Shown: positions 1-9,891 of the stretch, one piece after another
Layout: every line of letters begins with the position of its first letter
Numbering within the stretch: position 1 is the stretch's first letter
Source: Macrothele yani
Taxonomy: Eukaryota > Arthropoda > Arachnida > Araneae > Macrothelidae
NCBI GenBank assembly: GCA_039090855.1
Contig: CM077016.1
Coordinates: 52,409,436-52,473,435, forward strand
DNA: 64,000 nt
Direction of reading: 5' to 3'
The notes under the pieces: model-generated
What the model was told of the DNA's origin: nothing
Databases searched by the model: none
The model's input: the letters and a program-made list of their open reading frames with translations, nothing else
Made by a program: the position numbers and the translations under genes

Positions 1-1360
1 TATAAGTACAGAAAATTATGTAATTTTTTCTCAAACTATCTCCCTCGGATGATATCCAACGCGTCCCCCATTTTTCAGTCCACTTTCCAACGCATGTGGC
101 GAAAGCATTTTGTGAAAGCTGCTCCTGTTTTTTTTTTTTTTTTTTTTTTGATTGGAGGTTTAACGACCAGCGTGAGCAACTCAACGGGCTATAAGCAGTC
201 GCCCGTCCCTAATTTAGGGTCACTGGTTCCAGGGAAGGGAGAGAACCAGTGCCGTAAGACAAACACAACATCCATGCCTCACCGGGATTCGAACCCGGAC
301 CCCTTTCGGACGAATGATCAGAGGCCATCGCTTAGACCACTGCGCCACCGGGGCGGCCGAAAGCTGCTTCAGCAACCCCTGTACATACATCTTGAATAAC
401 ATCAGCATCTGTGTTGAACGTTGCGCCACGGAGCTTCATCGTTGGAGACAACCAGAAATCGCACGTGGCGAGGTCAAGACTGTACGTAAGCTGTGGCATG
501 CTTTCAATACTGCGTTTCGTAAGAAAATGTTGAACACAAGCAGCCACATGTGGGCGGACGTTATCATGGTGTAGGGTCCATTTGCCCACCAGTTCCGGCC
601 ACTTAATCGATATGTGTCGTAACAGACGCTTCAAGACTGAAATGTAATACTCAACCTTAACAGTAATTTGTGGAGGAACGCCATACTGGTAGACTACACC
701 TTAATGATCAAAGAAAATTATCATCACCACTTTTTCAGCTGATTTGGTTTGGCGGTCTTTTTTCGGAGGAGGCTAGCCTGTGTACTTCCAGACACTCGTT
801 GCGTGCTTCGTGAGGGGGTCGAAATAGTGAACCCATGTTTCATCGGCAGTTATTACTGTGTTTAGAAAGTTTGGATCCTTTGCAATCATTTGTTTCCACT
901 CATGACACACCTGAACTCTGGTTTACAGTTGTTTTCGCATCAGGTGATGAGGCACCCATCTGGAACACACACGATGCAGCGGTAATTTGTCGCGTAGAAT
1001 GCGGAATGCCGATGTTTTTGAAATATTATTTGACGCCGCTATGTCTTCACACGTCATTCGTCGATCTTCTTGCATTATTGCCCAAACAGTGTCAACAATA
1101 CGCTCCGTAACAACACTTTCAGGTCGACCCTGCCTAGGAGCGAATTCTGCCGACAAACTCCCTTTTTCGAAATCATGATGCCATCTAAAAATCGTTGACT
1201 CACCCAAACATTCATCTTTGTAAGCAATTTTTATTAAATCAGCTGTTTCAGGAGCAGTTTTATCCAAACGATAGCTAAATTTTATCGCACAACGCATTTC
1301 ACTTTTTAACTCTGAATCGCTCACCTCCATAACTACATGGCGATATCCAGACTTAAACAA
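1..1360 (-). pseudogene. Decayed mariner transposase, split by a SINE
   Basis: Read on the minus strand, 1360 down to 1 is one mariner-family transposase, the enzyme that cuts and pastes its own element. The N-terminal part (1360-923) carries the paired helix-turn-helix region, with STIFRWHHDF and GRPE-like linker sequence. After an in-frame stop near 920 the same frame continues through TADETWVHYF (about 820; first catalytic Asp), HHDNVRPH (second Asp) and YSLDLATCDFW (third Asp), 34 residues after the second, which is the mariner D34D signature. More stops lie near 775 and 703. The C-terminus is interrupted by a SINE at 126-358 and resumes below 125 (CFRHMRW, then a decayed end). All three catalytic Asp codons survive although the gene is dead. 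The element ends are not resolved and may lie outside the window on the left. Confidence 0.85.
126..358 (-). repeat. SINE-A copy 1, inserted in the mariner
   Basis: A complete tRNA-derived SINE in minus orientation. Read from the right it starts GCCGCCCCGG, has pol III box A (TGGCGCAGTGG) and box B (GGTTCGAATCC), a tRNA-unrelated body containing the palindrome CCCTAAATTAGGG, and ends in an A-tail, seen here as the T-run from 128. It is flanked by a 12-base TSD with one mismatch (GAAAGCTGCTCC at 114-125, GAAAGCTGCTTC at 359-370). It has no coding function; the small reading frame across it recurs in every copy only because the SINE recurs. Confidence 0.93.
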
Positions 1361-1542
1361 CTGCGCAGTAAAAAAAAAACAGAATCAACTGCCACGGCTA
1401 GTAACTATTTCCCCAGATACTTCCTTAATTAAGTCGTCTGAGTAGTTATTTTTCCCCCTTCGCACCATTGCAAACTCAAAAATAAGTACTCTTACATTTT
1501 ATGGAATGGCCTGGTCTTTGTGTGTATGTATGTGTATATATA

Positions 1543-2730
1543 CACTATCTACCAACGAGTAATTGGACACGCCTGCAATCGACGATATCTGCGGTCCTGA
1601 TACACGTCGCGGCCGCCGCCGTTAAATATCGTGTGGGAAACAACAACGCAACCAGTCGCATGCAAGATGCCACGCAGTTCGGAGCTCTACGATTCCGAGA
1701 AAGGTGTAATCGTCGGTTATCACAGAAATGGATGATCCATACGTGACATATCCAGCAAGTTGAAGTATCCAAAATCGACAGTAGCCTACGTGATTGGCAA
1801 GTGGGAGATGAGAGGTGACTGTCGGAATGTGCCCCGATCCGGCAGACCCACAAAACTGGGAGTTAGAGACCGACGGGTGCCGGCCAGCAAAATTTGGAAG
1901 AACCGCACCAAATTGATGGGCCACCTCCGCGAGGAGTTTCAACAGGCATCAGGGAGTGTTCTTTCGATGAAAACCATCCGTAAGGAAGCCCATCTGCTCG
2001 GTTATCATGGACGTGCTGCCGCCCACAAGCCTTTGATCACCAAGTCCAATAGCGGTTCTCGGCTAACGTGGTGCAAAGAACGTCGACAGTGGACCGTTGA
2101 ACAGTGGAAACAGGTTCGCTGGAGCGACGAGTCAAGGTTCACCCTCTACCGTTCGGATGGCAGGGTCTGGGTTTGGCGTCTGCCTGGAGAACGCCTCCTG
2201 CCGGAATGTATTGTGCCAACTGTGAAGTTTGGCGGCGGTATGGCACGGGACCCTTGGTCGCAATTCCTGGTAGACTCAACGCCGAGACCTACTGCACCAT
2301 TTTGGATGACCATGCGCTTCCTACGTTGCGGCAGTTTCACGGGATGGACCCATGTTACTTTCAGGATGACAATTCCACCTGTCATGTTGCGAGGTCCACC
2401 ATGGCTTGGTATGGTGACAATGGGGTTAGTCGAATGGACTGGCCTGCGCAGAGCCTGGACCTTAACCCTATCGAGCACCTCTGGGACGAGTTGGAGCGTC
2501 GACTTAAGGGGTGCCCCCACCGTCCGAAATCGGTGAAGGAACTGACCTGTCTTCTCCAAGCCGAGCGGAAGAAAATACTGCTAGCCATTATACCACGCCT
2601 GGTTGAGAGTATGCCCCGGAGGGTCGCAGCTGTAATTGCCGCTCGCGGAGGCTCCACCAACTATTGAAGGTGAATAAACTTAGTTTTCCTTTGCTACCAC
2701 AAGTGTCTAATTACTTGTTGGTAGATAGTG
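1543..2730 (+). mobile_element. Tc1-family DNA transposon, both ends present
   Basis: A 1188-bp element bounded by inverted terminal repeats. The left end CACTATCTACCAACGAGTAA pairs with the right end TTACTTGTTGGTAGATAGTG, with one mismatch in this span, and homology continues inward to about 28 bases. Both ends are flanked by TA dinucleotides, as expected for Tc1/mariner insertion. It encodes one transposase (1667-2667). The intact ends suggest it could in principle be mobilised in trans, but its own enzyme is broken. Confidence 0.92.
1667..2667 (+). pseudogene. Tc1-like transposase, one stop and one frameshift
   Basis: The likely start is the ATG at 1667 (MPRSSELYDSEKG). An in-frame TGA follows about 23 codons later (near 1736), and reading then continues through the helix-turn-helix and GRP region (KSTVAYVIGKWE, RSGRPTKL). 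The first catalytic Asp is in WSDESRFTLY (about 2125). Near 2240, in the KFGGG segment, the frame changes and continues as GPLVAIPGRLN, with the second Asp in YFQDDNSTCH and the Glu in DLNPIEHLWDE 34 residues later, the Tc1 DD34E signature. It stops at 2665-2667. Length (~333 codons) is normal for the family. Confidence 0.9.
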
Positions 2731-2739
2731 TATATATAC

Positions 2740-3323
2740 CCCCCCCCCTCTTTTTTTTGCCTTATACATATATCACCCGCTTTTCTAAAGTTCGTTTTAC
2801 GTTATTTTGCTTTAACGGAAGACCTACATATATTAGTACATGTTTTCGCAAACCGAAAGAAATCCGAAGAGAATTTTCGCTTTTACGAAAAACGGATAAA
2901 ATAGCATTCAGCGTTTGTTTTAACAGCGAGCAGTTATAATACAGGCAGCTCGCACCCCGAGCAGCGAGACTGGTGCTGCAGAGATCCTTTCCCGTGAGCT
3001 ACACTCAGCATCAAGCTACCGTAAGTTTCAACTGTGTCTGTAAGCATCTGTGCTTTATCCAATTTATTTTGTGCATCCGTTAGGAAGGTTTATCCTAAGG
3101 TATCAGAAAAACCCTAATAATTCCGTAAGGTTGTTACGCTCAGCATAAAATTGAACGTAGTTTAAGCGTTTCGATCGTGGTAAACGAAGTAACTTCGTCC
3201 ACTATTCGTACTGTTTACACACAGAGAAAGAATCTTGAAGGCTGGAGAAGTTACTACTGGTTCTAATAGCAAAGTTGTCTCTTTTAGTCTGCATCCATTA
3301 ACGGATAAAATGTATTTATCATA
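2740..3323. other. No recognisable gene
   Basis: AT-rich sequence between two transposons. I see no convincing reading frame. A possible splice-donor-like GTAAGT lies near 3020 but has no matching coding context. The TA at 3322-3323 is the insertion site of the next element. Confidence 0.5.
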
Positions 3324-4284
3324 CACTGACGGGAAAAAAATCCCAGCACCACGAAAAAATAGTTGTAGAGTAATGAAATAGCGGCAATACATTTGTATAG
3401 GTAGCATACTTAATCGATTAAGGTTTCAAGATCACAGCTTAATGTAAGCGCGAGAAGAGCCATTTTAAATTTGAAATGCTGGTACATTAATAACCAGTGT
3501 AACCGCCAGAATGTTGAATGCACGCACGCAAACGTTCATGCATTGTGTCGTACAGGTGCTGGATGTCAGTTTGTGGGATGGAGTTCCATGCCTGTTGCAC
3601 TTGGTCGGTCAGTACAGGGACGGTTAATGCTGGTTGGGGGTGACGCTGGAGTTGTCGTCCAATGATGTCCCATACGTGCTCCATTGGTGAAAGATCTGGT
3701 GATCTAGCAGGAAACGGCAACATGTCGACACTCTGTAGAGCATATTGGGTTACAATAGCGGTATGCGGGCGAGCGTTATCCTGTTGGAAAACACCCCCTA
3801 GAATGCTGTTCATGAATGGCAGCACAACAGGTTGAATCACCAGACCGACGTACAACTGTGCCGTCAGGGTGTGTGGGATAACCACGAGAGTGCTCCTGCT
3901 GTCATAGAAAATTGCTCCCCAGACCATAACTCCAGGTGTGGGTCCAGTGTGTCTCGGCCGCAGACAGGTTAGTTGCAGGCGCTCACCTGGCCTCCTTCTA
4001 ACCAACACACGGCCATCACTGGCACCCAGGCAGAACCGGATTTCATCAGAAAACACAACAGATCTCCACTCTGTCCTCCAATTGAAGTTGTTGCTGTCCT
4101 CCAATTGAAGTGAGATCAGCCCGGTGTCGTACACTATGAGTTGCTCAAACCTGGTGAAACGGTCAATGCTGAGCGTTATTGTCAGCAACTCATTCGTGTG
4201 AGTGACGCAATGGAGGCGAAAAGACCATACACCGGCAAGGGCAGAAGGTTGGTCCTGTTGCTTTAGGATAACGCGCGTCCTCAC
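3324..4284 (-). pseudogene. Tc1-like transposase element, 5' part decayed
   Basis: Minus-strand Tc1-like transposase. The conserved part runs from WRSVVFSDEIRFCL (first catalytic Asp) through GVMVWGAIFYD, QQDNARPH (second Asp) and SPDLSPMEHVWD (catalytic Glu) to the terminal SGGYTGY and a stop at about 3487. Only 32 residues separate the second Asp from the Glu, against the usual 34. The first ~75 residues are not recognisable, and an 18-base direct duplication (4071-4088, 4094-4111) scars that part. The 3' end of the element is the terminal-repeat sequence CACTGACGGGAAAAAAATCC, starting at 3324 next to a TA. I know this type of element from arthropods. The other end is missing, cut where a mariner fragment begins. 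Confidence 0.85.
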
Positions 4285-4563
4285 ACCGCGAAAACGACTT
4301 TAAACACGATCACAGACCTGGGATGGGAGATTTTGTCCCACCCGGCGTATTCTCCAGACTTCGCCCCGTTGGATTATCACCTCTTTCGCTCCCTGCAACA
4401 TCACCTGAGTGATACGCACTTCACTTGTCGAGGAGGTCGAAACAAGTATTGATGACTTTATCAACTCGAAACAGCAGTTTTTTCCTCCCGCAGTGGCATT
4501 CGGCAGCTCCCTGACCGATGGCTCAAATGTATCCAACACGACGGGGATTATTTCCCTGATTAG
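4281..4563 (+). pseudogene. Mariner transposase C-terminal fragment
   Basis: A plus-strand fragment of a second mariner lineage. It covers the C-terminal catalytic end: HTAKTTLNTITDLGWEIL, AYSPDFAPLDYHLFRSLQHH, then (with frame slips near 4430 and 4485) a typical mariner C-terminus ending in GDYFPD and a TAG at 4561-4563. YSPDFAPLD corresponds to the third catalytic Asp region. Everything upstream, including the DNA-binding domain and the first two Asp residues, is missing, lost at the junction with the Tc1-like element. Confidence 0.85.
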
Positions 4564-4764
4564 GTACGTATTCGATTTGCTATAATTTGCTGTCTAACTT
4601 GTGCCTGTGGCCGAGAATGAAGTTGCACACCTAATATATCCACCAGGAATAAGCATTAGATCCAAAAGTCTCTACGACGTAAGTTTCAAGTTCCGCAGAA
4701 GAGGAGTCAGTATTCAACGTCCACAGATCATTCTGAAGCCTCAGGTACAGCAAAGGACGAACGA

Positions 4765-5158
4765 ATACACAGCAAGGCACAGAAGTCCCGAAAAACGCCA
4801 TTTAAATTTTTTGTTGGTTGCTTTTCCAGATAAATCAAAATAGCCATTCCTCTTTATGGTAAGGGGGACACACTTTTGGGGCATAGAACAGGGGGGCTAG
4901 TGACCCCGTAGGGGGCGGGGCCAGGGGTTACGCGAAATTTTCATATGGTAAGAGGGGTCCGTGTGACATATCGTTGAAATATCCCCGAAAATTAAATAAG
5001 TTAGTTTTTAAATTTGTTTTATCTTTATTAGGTACAAAGTTATATCCTACATTAGAGACACTAAAGTGCTCTATGGGTAGTAGGAAAAATTGTTCTACTT
5101 CTGACACATTTGTGTTCTTTCTTTGGTTTGTGTGTATGTACCGTACTTATTGTGTTAT
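4765..5158 (+). repeat. Unknown repeat R, copy 1, left part
   Basis: This segment matches the reverse complement of about 8830-9205. Shared landmarks are GGTTGCTTTT, the C/G-rich GACCCCGTAG region near 4900, ATTTGTGTTCTTTCTT and the GACATATCGTTG block. The repeat resumes at 7685 after the LINE. No coding capacity is apparent. The family is unrecognised. Confidence 0.75.
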
Positions 5159-5170
5159 ATATATGACAAG

Positions 5171-5706
5171 AAGAAATTGAAGAATTTTATGAGGAAATTT
5201 GTCATCTAAATAATAAAGGTAAGCAGCACTTGAAAATAATTATGGGAGATTTCAATGCAAAAATAGGGCAACGGCAACAGAATGAAACTTCAGTAGGTAA
5301 ATTCGGTCATGGCAACAGAAACCAGCGTGGAAATACTCTCGTTGAGTTTGCAGAGGCAGAAGGGTTTTTCATCTTGAACTCCTTCTTCAAGAAAAAGCCA
5401 CACAGGAAATGGACATGGAGACATCCAAATGGGACAACAAGTGAAATTGATTTTATTATGTGTAACAAAAAATTCGTCATAGAAGACTGCAGTGTGCTAA
5501 ACAAGTTCAACACAGGTAGTGACCATAGATTGGTGAGATGTAAGATGCACCTCAACACTAAACTTGAACGTGGCAAGCTCATAAGACAAACAAAATCTAT
5601 TGACATAACCAACCTTAAAAAACACCATAATACCTTCAAGTTAGAACTGAAGAACAGGTTCTCTGCTTTAGAAGGCCTAACATCGGAAGAAAGTGGACAT
5701 CTCTGA
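5171..5706 (+). pseudogene. RTE endonuclease domain, C-terminal half
   Basis: Open from the truncation point (FYEEICHLNNK) through IIMGDFNAKIG, the conserved GDFN motif of apurinic-type endonucleases that nick target DNA, then TSEIDFIM and GSDHRLV (conserved Asp/His at the domain end). It lacks the N-terminal catalytic residues. The frame is lost near 5690: the proper continuation (VDISEVNRK) is in another frame, and a second slip near 5822 leads into the reverse transcriptase frame. In an intact element this would be one polyprotein with the next entry. Confidence 0.88.
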
Positions 5707-5831
5707 AGTTAACAGAAAAGTAACCAAAGCTCTTATGGAAACAGCAACAAAATTAGCTGGGTCTAAGAACAAGTTGCATGTGAACAAATTATCAGGAAAA
5801 ACCAAAATGTTGATGCAAAAAAAGAAGAGAG

Positions 5832-7652
5832 ATGAGGACAACTAAAGAAGATGTGACTTCCAAAGTGGAATATATAGAGCTATGCAAGACAGTAAGAAAA
5901 AGTATCATTGAAGACGTAAGGAAATTCAACTGTGAACTAGTGAGGAAAGCAATTGAAAGCAACCAAAGCCTAAAGATAGCAAAGGGACATCTCAGTAAGG
6001 GAAGAAAACAGATTATGGCACTGAGAAAAGAAGATGGTTCTGTAACAAGAAATAGAGGCGAAATTTTGACAAGAGTGAAAGATTTCTACTCCAAATTATA
6101 TGAAAGGGATGATATATGCACTCCAGACATCATGAAAGATACCAGTACCAGAGTTCCTCCAGTCCTTCCAGCAGAAGTTGCACATGCAATCAAGAACATG
6201 AAGCGAGGAAAAGCTCCAGGAGAAGATGGAATTACTGTAGACATCATACAAGAAGCAAGTGGAGAAATCGAAACAGTACTCGCCCAAATTTTCACTCGAT
6301 GCCTTAATGAAGGAAAGATTCCTGAGGATTGGAACACCGCTACAATGATCCTGCTACATAAGAAAGGTGACATTGAGGATCTCGGAAACTACAGACCTTT
6401 CAGCCTCCTATCAGTAGTTTATAAAATCTTCACTAAAGTTCTTTCACACCGCTTGAAGGTAGCACTGGACATGGCTCAACCGAGAGAACAAGCTGGATTC
6501 AGGAGTGGCTACAGCACAATAGATCATATCCACGTGCTGAGAGAACTAATTGAAAGAGCGAGGGAATATGAACTTCCATTGTGCATGGCTTTTATCGATT
6601 ATGAAAAAGCCTTTGATTCGGTGAAACCATCAGCAGTTACAATGGCTCTGAAAACCTGCGGTATTGAAGATGCATACATTAATATTATTAATAACATCTA
6701 TGAAAATGCAAGTGCAAAGATTAGGCTGTTTGAAAATACAACACACGTAAAAATTGGAAAGGGAGTGAGACAAGGTGACACCATATCTCCGAAGCTCTTT
6801 AATGCCACATTGGAGGGTGTTTTTCAGTCGCTGAGCTGGGAAAACAAGGGGATAAAGATTAATGGAGATTATCTAACCCACCTTCGTTTTGCTGATGACG
6901 TAGTCATTTTTGCAACTACCTCATCAGAGCTGCAGAGTATGATCCAGGAACTTGCTGACAAGAGTAAAGAAGTGGGATTAAAAATGAACTTTCAGAAGAC
7001 AAAAGTGATGTTCAATGCTTTTACAAGAAATGAAGATTTATCGATTGATGGAGAAAAGCTGGAGATAACAGACACGTACGTTTATCTTGGACAGCAGATA
7101 TCAAGTGAGGGTCACATTGATCAAGAAATTAATCGGCGTACAAAACTTGCCTGGAGAGCTTTTGGAAGAAACAGCATAATTTTCAAGAGCAATATGCCAT
7201 TATGTCTTAAAAGAAAAGTGTTTGATCAATGCATCCTTCCAGTGCTTACGTATGGTGCAGAGACGTGGACCTTAACTAAAAGAGACATACAAAGGCTGCA
7301 GACAACTCAAAGAAGCATGGAGAGGTGCATGCTTGGTGTAACCAGGAGAGATAAGAAGAGGAACTCGTGGATCCGAAAAATGACAAGAGTGGAAGACATC
7401 ATGATCAAAGTTAAATCCCTGAAATGGCAATGGGCTGGACATACTGCCAGAAGGACAGATCATCGATGGACAGCCGAAATTTTAGATTGGATTCCAAGGG
7501 ACAGGAAAAGACCCAGAAGAAGACCACATAGGAGATGGGTGGATGAAATTCGAAAGTATGCAGGGGTGACATGGAGGAGACTGGCACAAGACAGACCGTT
7601 GTGGAGGAAACTTGGGGAGACCTTCGTCCAGCAGTGGATTGATAATGGTTGA
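5832..7652 (+). CDS. RTE reverse transcriptase, long open remnant
   Basis: 606 codons open, from the linker into the reverse transcriptase that copies LINE RNA at the nicked target. Visible motifs in order are APGEDGIT (about residues 133-140), YRPFSLLSVVYKIFTK, EQAGFRSGYSTIDHI, AFIDYEKAFDSV (first metal-binding Asp), GVRQGDTISPKLF, and LRFADDVVIF with the catalytic Asp pair at nucleotides 6891-6899, followed by the thumb region YLGQQIS and a C-terminal region with HTARRTD and RRRPHRRWVDEI. The RT motifs look intact and the frame is uninterrupted to the stop at 7650-7652, so the insertion is not very old. The ATG at 5832 is only the first Met after a frameshift, not a true start. Confidence 0.9.
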   Translation: MRTTKEDVTSKVEYIELCKTVRKSIIEDVRKFNCELVRKAIESNQSLKIAKGHLSKGRKQIMALRKEDGSVTRNRGEILTRVKDFYSKLYERDDICTPDIMKDTSTRVPPVLPAEVAHAIKNMKRGKAPGEDGITVDIIQEASGEIETVLAQIFTRCLNEGKIPEDWNTATMILLHKKGDIEDLGNYRPFSLLSVVYKIFTKVLSHRLKVALDMAQPREQAGFRSGYSTIDHIHVLRELIERAREYELPLCMAFIDYEKAFDSVKPSAVTMALKTCGIEDAYINIINNIYENASAKIRLFENTTHVKIGKGVRQGDTISPKLFNATLEGVFQSLSWENKGIKINGDYLTHLRFADDVVIFATTSSELQSMIQELADKSKEVGLKMNFQKTKVMFNAFTRNEDLSIDGEKLEITDTYVYLGQQISSEGHIDQEINRRTKLAWRAFGRNSIIFKSNMPLCLKRKVFDQCILPVLTYGAETWTLTKRDIQRLQTTQRSMERCMLGVTRRDKKRNSWIRKMTRVEDIMIKVKSLKWQWAGHTARRTDHRWTAEILDWIPRDRKRPRRRPHRRWVDEIRKYAGVTWRRLAQDRPLWRKLGETFVQQWIDNG

Positions 7653-7684
7653 CAATGATGATGATGATGATGATATATGACAAG

Positions 7685-7777
7685 GAACCACGTTTCCGGC
7701 CACGAATCGAGAGGTCCGGTGATCCCGTTGGGGGCGGGGAACAGGGTCGTTCAATAATCGCAGATGGAAAGGGGGGA
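7685..7777 (+). repeat. Unknown repeat R, copy 1, right part
   Basis: Continuation of repeat R after the LINE. CCACGTTTCCGGCCACGAAT through AATCGCAGATGGAAAGG matches the reverse complement of about 8730-8800. With the left part it gives a ~490-bp element against ~525 bp in the inverted copy. Confidence 0.75.
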
Positions 7778-7790
7778 GGGTAGTTTAATG

Positions 7791-8022
7791 GATTTTTTTT
7801 TTTTTTTTTTTTTTTTTTGATTGGAGGTTTAACGACCACCGTGAGCAACTCAATGGGCTATAAGCAGTCGCCCGTCCCTAATTTAGGGTCACTGGCTCCA
7901 GGAAAGAGAGCCAGTGCCGTAAGACAAACACAACAACCAAGCCTCACCGGGATTCGAACCCGGACCCCGTTCGGACGAATGATCAGAGGCCATCGCTTAG
8001 ACCACTGTGCCACGGGGGTGGC
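7791..8022 (-). repeat. SINE-A copy 2
   Basis: Full-length SINE-A, minus orientation, with a long T-run (the A-tail) at its left and slightly degenerate box A (GCCACCCCCG start). The TSD is 13 bases, perfect: GGGTAGTTTAATG at 7778-7790 and 8023-8035. Confidence 0.93.
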
Positions 8023-8035
8023 GGGTAGTTTAATG

Positions 8036-8221
8036 CATCAAACAAAGAACTTCGCTCTTTCCACGTTTTATAATTGAGTCTCGGAAAATTTTTCATTGGC
8101 CACCACCGGGAGTCGAACTCGTAACTGGAAGACCCTGGGTTCGACTCCCGGTGGCGGCCAATGAAAAATTTTCCGTGACTCAATCATAAATCGTGGAAAG
8201 AGCGAAGTTCTTTGTTTGATG
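8036..8221. repeat. Long palindrome of a third tRNA-derived SINE tail
   Basis: Two arms of about 85 bases (8036-8120 and 8138-8221) are near-perfect reverse complements, separated by ~17 bases. Landmarks are CATCAAACAAAGAACTTCGC on the left and GCGAAGTTCTTTGTTTGATG on the right. Each arm contains a T-arm/box-B-like stretch (GGTTCGACTCCCGGTGGC in the right arm) followed by AATGAAAAATTTTCCGTG, so this looks like two inverted partial copies of another SINE. A transcript through it would fold into a long hairpin. Confidence 0.8.
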
Positions 8222-8405
8222 TTCCTGGTCCACGTTAAATGTCTGTATTAAGTTTAATGCATTATTGTTATGATGACATACTTCGTAAATTAATTTATTG
8301 CGCTTTGTAGTTCAAAAAACATACAATAGTTATGTTTTATATATCACAGGGGACATCGTAACGTGTAATCGGGGAATAAAAAATTACTGCAAAAGATACT
8401 TCCAG

Positions 8406-8638
8406 TTTTTTTTTTTTTTTTTTTTTTTATTGAAGGTTTAACGACCACCGTGAGCAACTCAATGGGCTATATAAGCAGTCGCCCGTCCCTAATTTAGGGT
8501 CAATGGTTTCAGGGAAGGGAGAGAGCCAGTGCCGTAAGACAAACATAACATCCATGCCTCACCGGGATTCGAACTCGGACCCCTTTCGGACGAATGATCA
8601 GAGGCCATCGCTTAGACCACTGCGCCACTGGAGCGGCG
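8406..8638 (-). repeat. SINE-A copy 3
   Basis: Complete SINE-A, minus orientation, T-run at left and GCCGCTCCAG start at right. A short TSD, TACTTCCAG (plus T), is at 8397-8405 and 8639-8647. It inserted at the edge of the inverted copy of repeat R. Confidence 0.9.
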
Positions 8639-8679
8639 TACTTCCAGTTTTACATCTTTGGAGTAGACTGTAAAATGGC

Positions 8680-9205
8680 ACATATTCCAAGTCAAATCAA
8701 TACCTGCAGACATTCCTACATCTGAAGCGACCCCCTTTTCATCTGCAATTATCGAATGACCCTGATCCTCACTCCCGACCGCTCGATTCATGGCCGGAAA
8801 CGTGGTTCTTTGCCCCAAAACACAATAGGAACGGTGCATTCACACAAAACGAAGAAAGAACACAAATGTGTCAGAAGTAACGCAATGTTTCCTACAACTC
8901 AGAGCACTTTATAGTTGTGGGCTGTAACTTTATACCTAATAAGGATAAAACAAAAAATTAAAACCAGCTAACTATATTTTCGGAGATTTTTCCAACGATA
9001 TGTCACACGACTCTTCTTCTCATTTGAAAATTTCGAGTAACCCCCAGCTACGGGGTCACGAGACCTCCCGCGCTCGATTCTATGCCCAAAAAGTGTCCCA
9101 CCTTGCCATAAAGAGAAATGGCTATCTTGGATTTTGTGCAAAAGCAACCAATAAGAAATGAAATGGAGTTTTTCCAGGACTTCTGTGCCATGCTGTGTAT
9201 GGTTA
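8680..9205 (-). repeat. Unknown repeat R, inverted copy 2
   Basis: Reverse complement of 4765-5158 plus 7685-7777, without the LINE. It therefore shows the pre-insertion state across the LINE target site (TATTGTGTTTTGGGGCAAAG on the minus strand). No terminal repeats or coding frame were recognised. Confidence 0.75.
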
Positions 9206-9855
9206 ATGAACAACATGCGATGTATCGATCGTACACAATCCATACTTCCTTGAATTTCAGACGGAAAGTCAGTATATAATTCGACAGCATCACGTAAACT
9301 TCCACAGTATCTCGAATTTCCAGTTACTTCACTGTTTCACATGCACTGAAATAGAGAATTATTAGAAACAACTGCTTATTAACGTGTAGTGCCACACTTA
9401 GCCTTCAAAAAAGCTTCGTTCCGATGTAGCACTGGATTCAATGAAGTGCTGATATCGTTTTGTATGTTCAACCAAGCGAAGGTTATAGAGTCTGTCAATT
9501 ACCGAATGTTTGCTGTTACGAATACCTTTTTCAGTCTCGCCCCGCAGGTGTTCAATTTGGTTAAGATAGACTGCGGGGGATAATTTTGCACTTTCGTTTC
9601 TGGAACCACTGTGCGACGATCTGAACATTGCGCATTATCCTTCTTCAGGTTACATTCACCATCAGGAAACGCCATATAGTTTGTACTGGTATGACTGGTC
9701 CGCAATAACATTAAAAAACCTCCCTACAGCTAAATGCGGTTCCAGAGATATTAAGGAACCAAATTCTCGCCGTGAAAACAGACCCGAGACCATTACAACG
9801 CATCCACCAGTTTGTACAGTTAACGATAAGCAGTGTCAGAGGCGGAGCCAATGGC
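9206..9855. other. No recognisable gene
   Basis: Non-repetitive at the level I can read. A 76-codon minus-strand frame (9398-9628) shows no motif I know and is probably chance or an old unrecognised transposon relic. Confidence 0.4.
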
Positions 9856-9891
9856 ACGTAATTAAGGATGGGTAGTAACTATGCACATAAT

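Larger units (their letters stand above)
5159..7684 (+). mobile_element. 5'-truncated RTE-type LINE with target-site duplication
   Basis: A non-LTR retrotransposon fragment inserted into repeat R. It is bracketed by a perfect 12-base TSD, ATATATGACAAG, at 5159-5170 and 7673-7684. It has no poly(A) tail; instead it ends in a (GAT)n run at about 7653-7674, and short-repeat tails are typical of RTE-clade LINEs. The 5' end is cut within the endonuclease domain, as expected from incomplete reverse transcription. Confidence 0.92.

Noticed and set aside
128..358. Functional tRNA genes at the SINE heads
   Set aside because: Box A and B are present but the acceptor stem does not pair, and each is fused to a SINE body with A-tail and TSDs.
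2940..3060. First exon of a host gene with a GTAAGT donor
   Set aside because: Only a donor-like hexamer is visible; there is no coding continuation, acceptor or promoter evidence.
9398..9628. 76-codon minus-strand gene
   Set aside because: No motif, no neighbours, and chance length for this composition. It may be an old transposon relic but cannot be supported.
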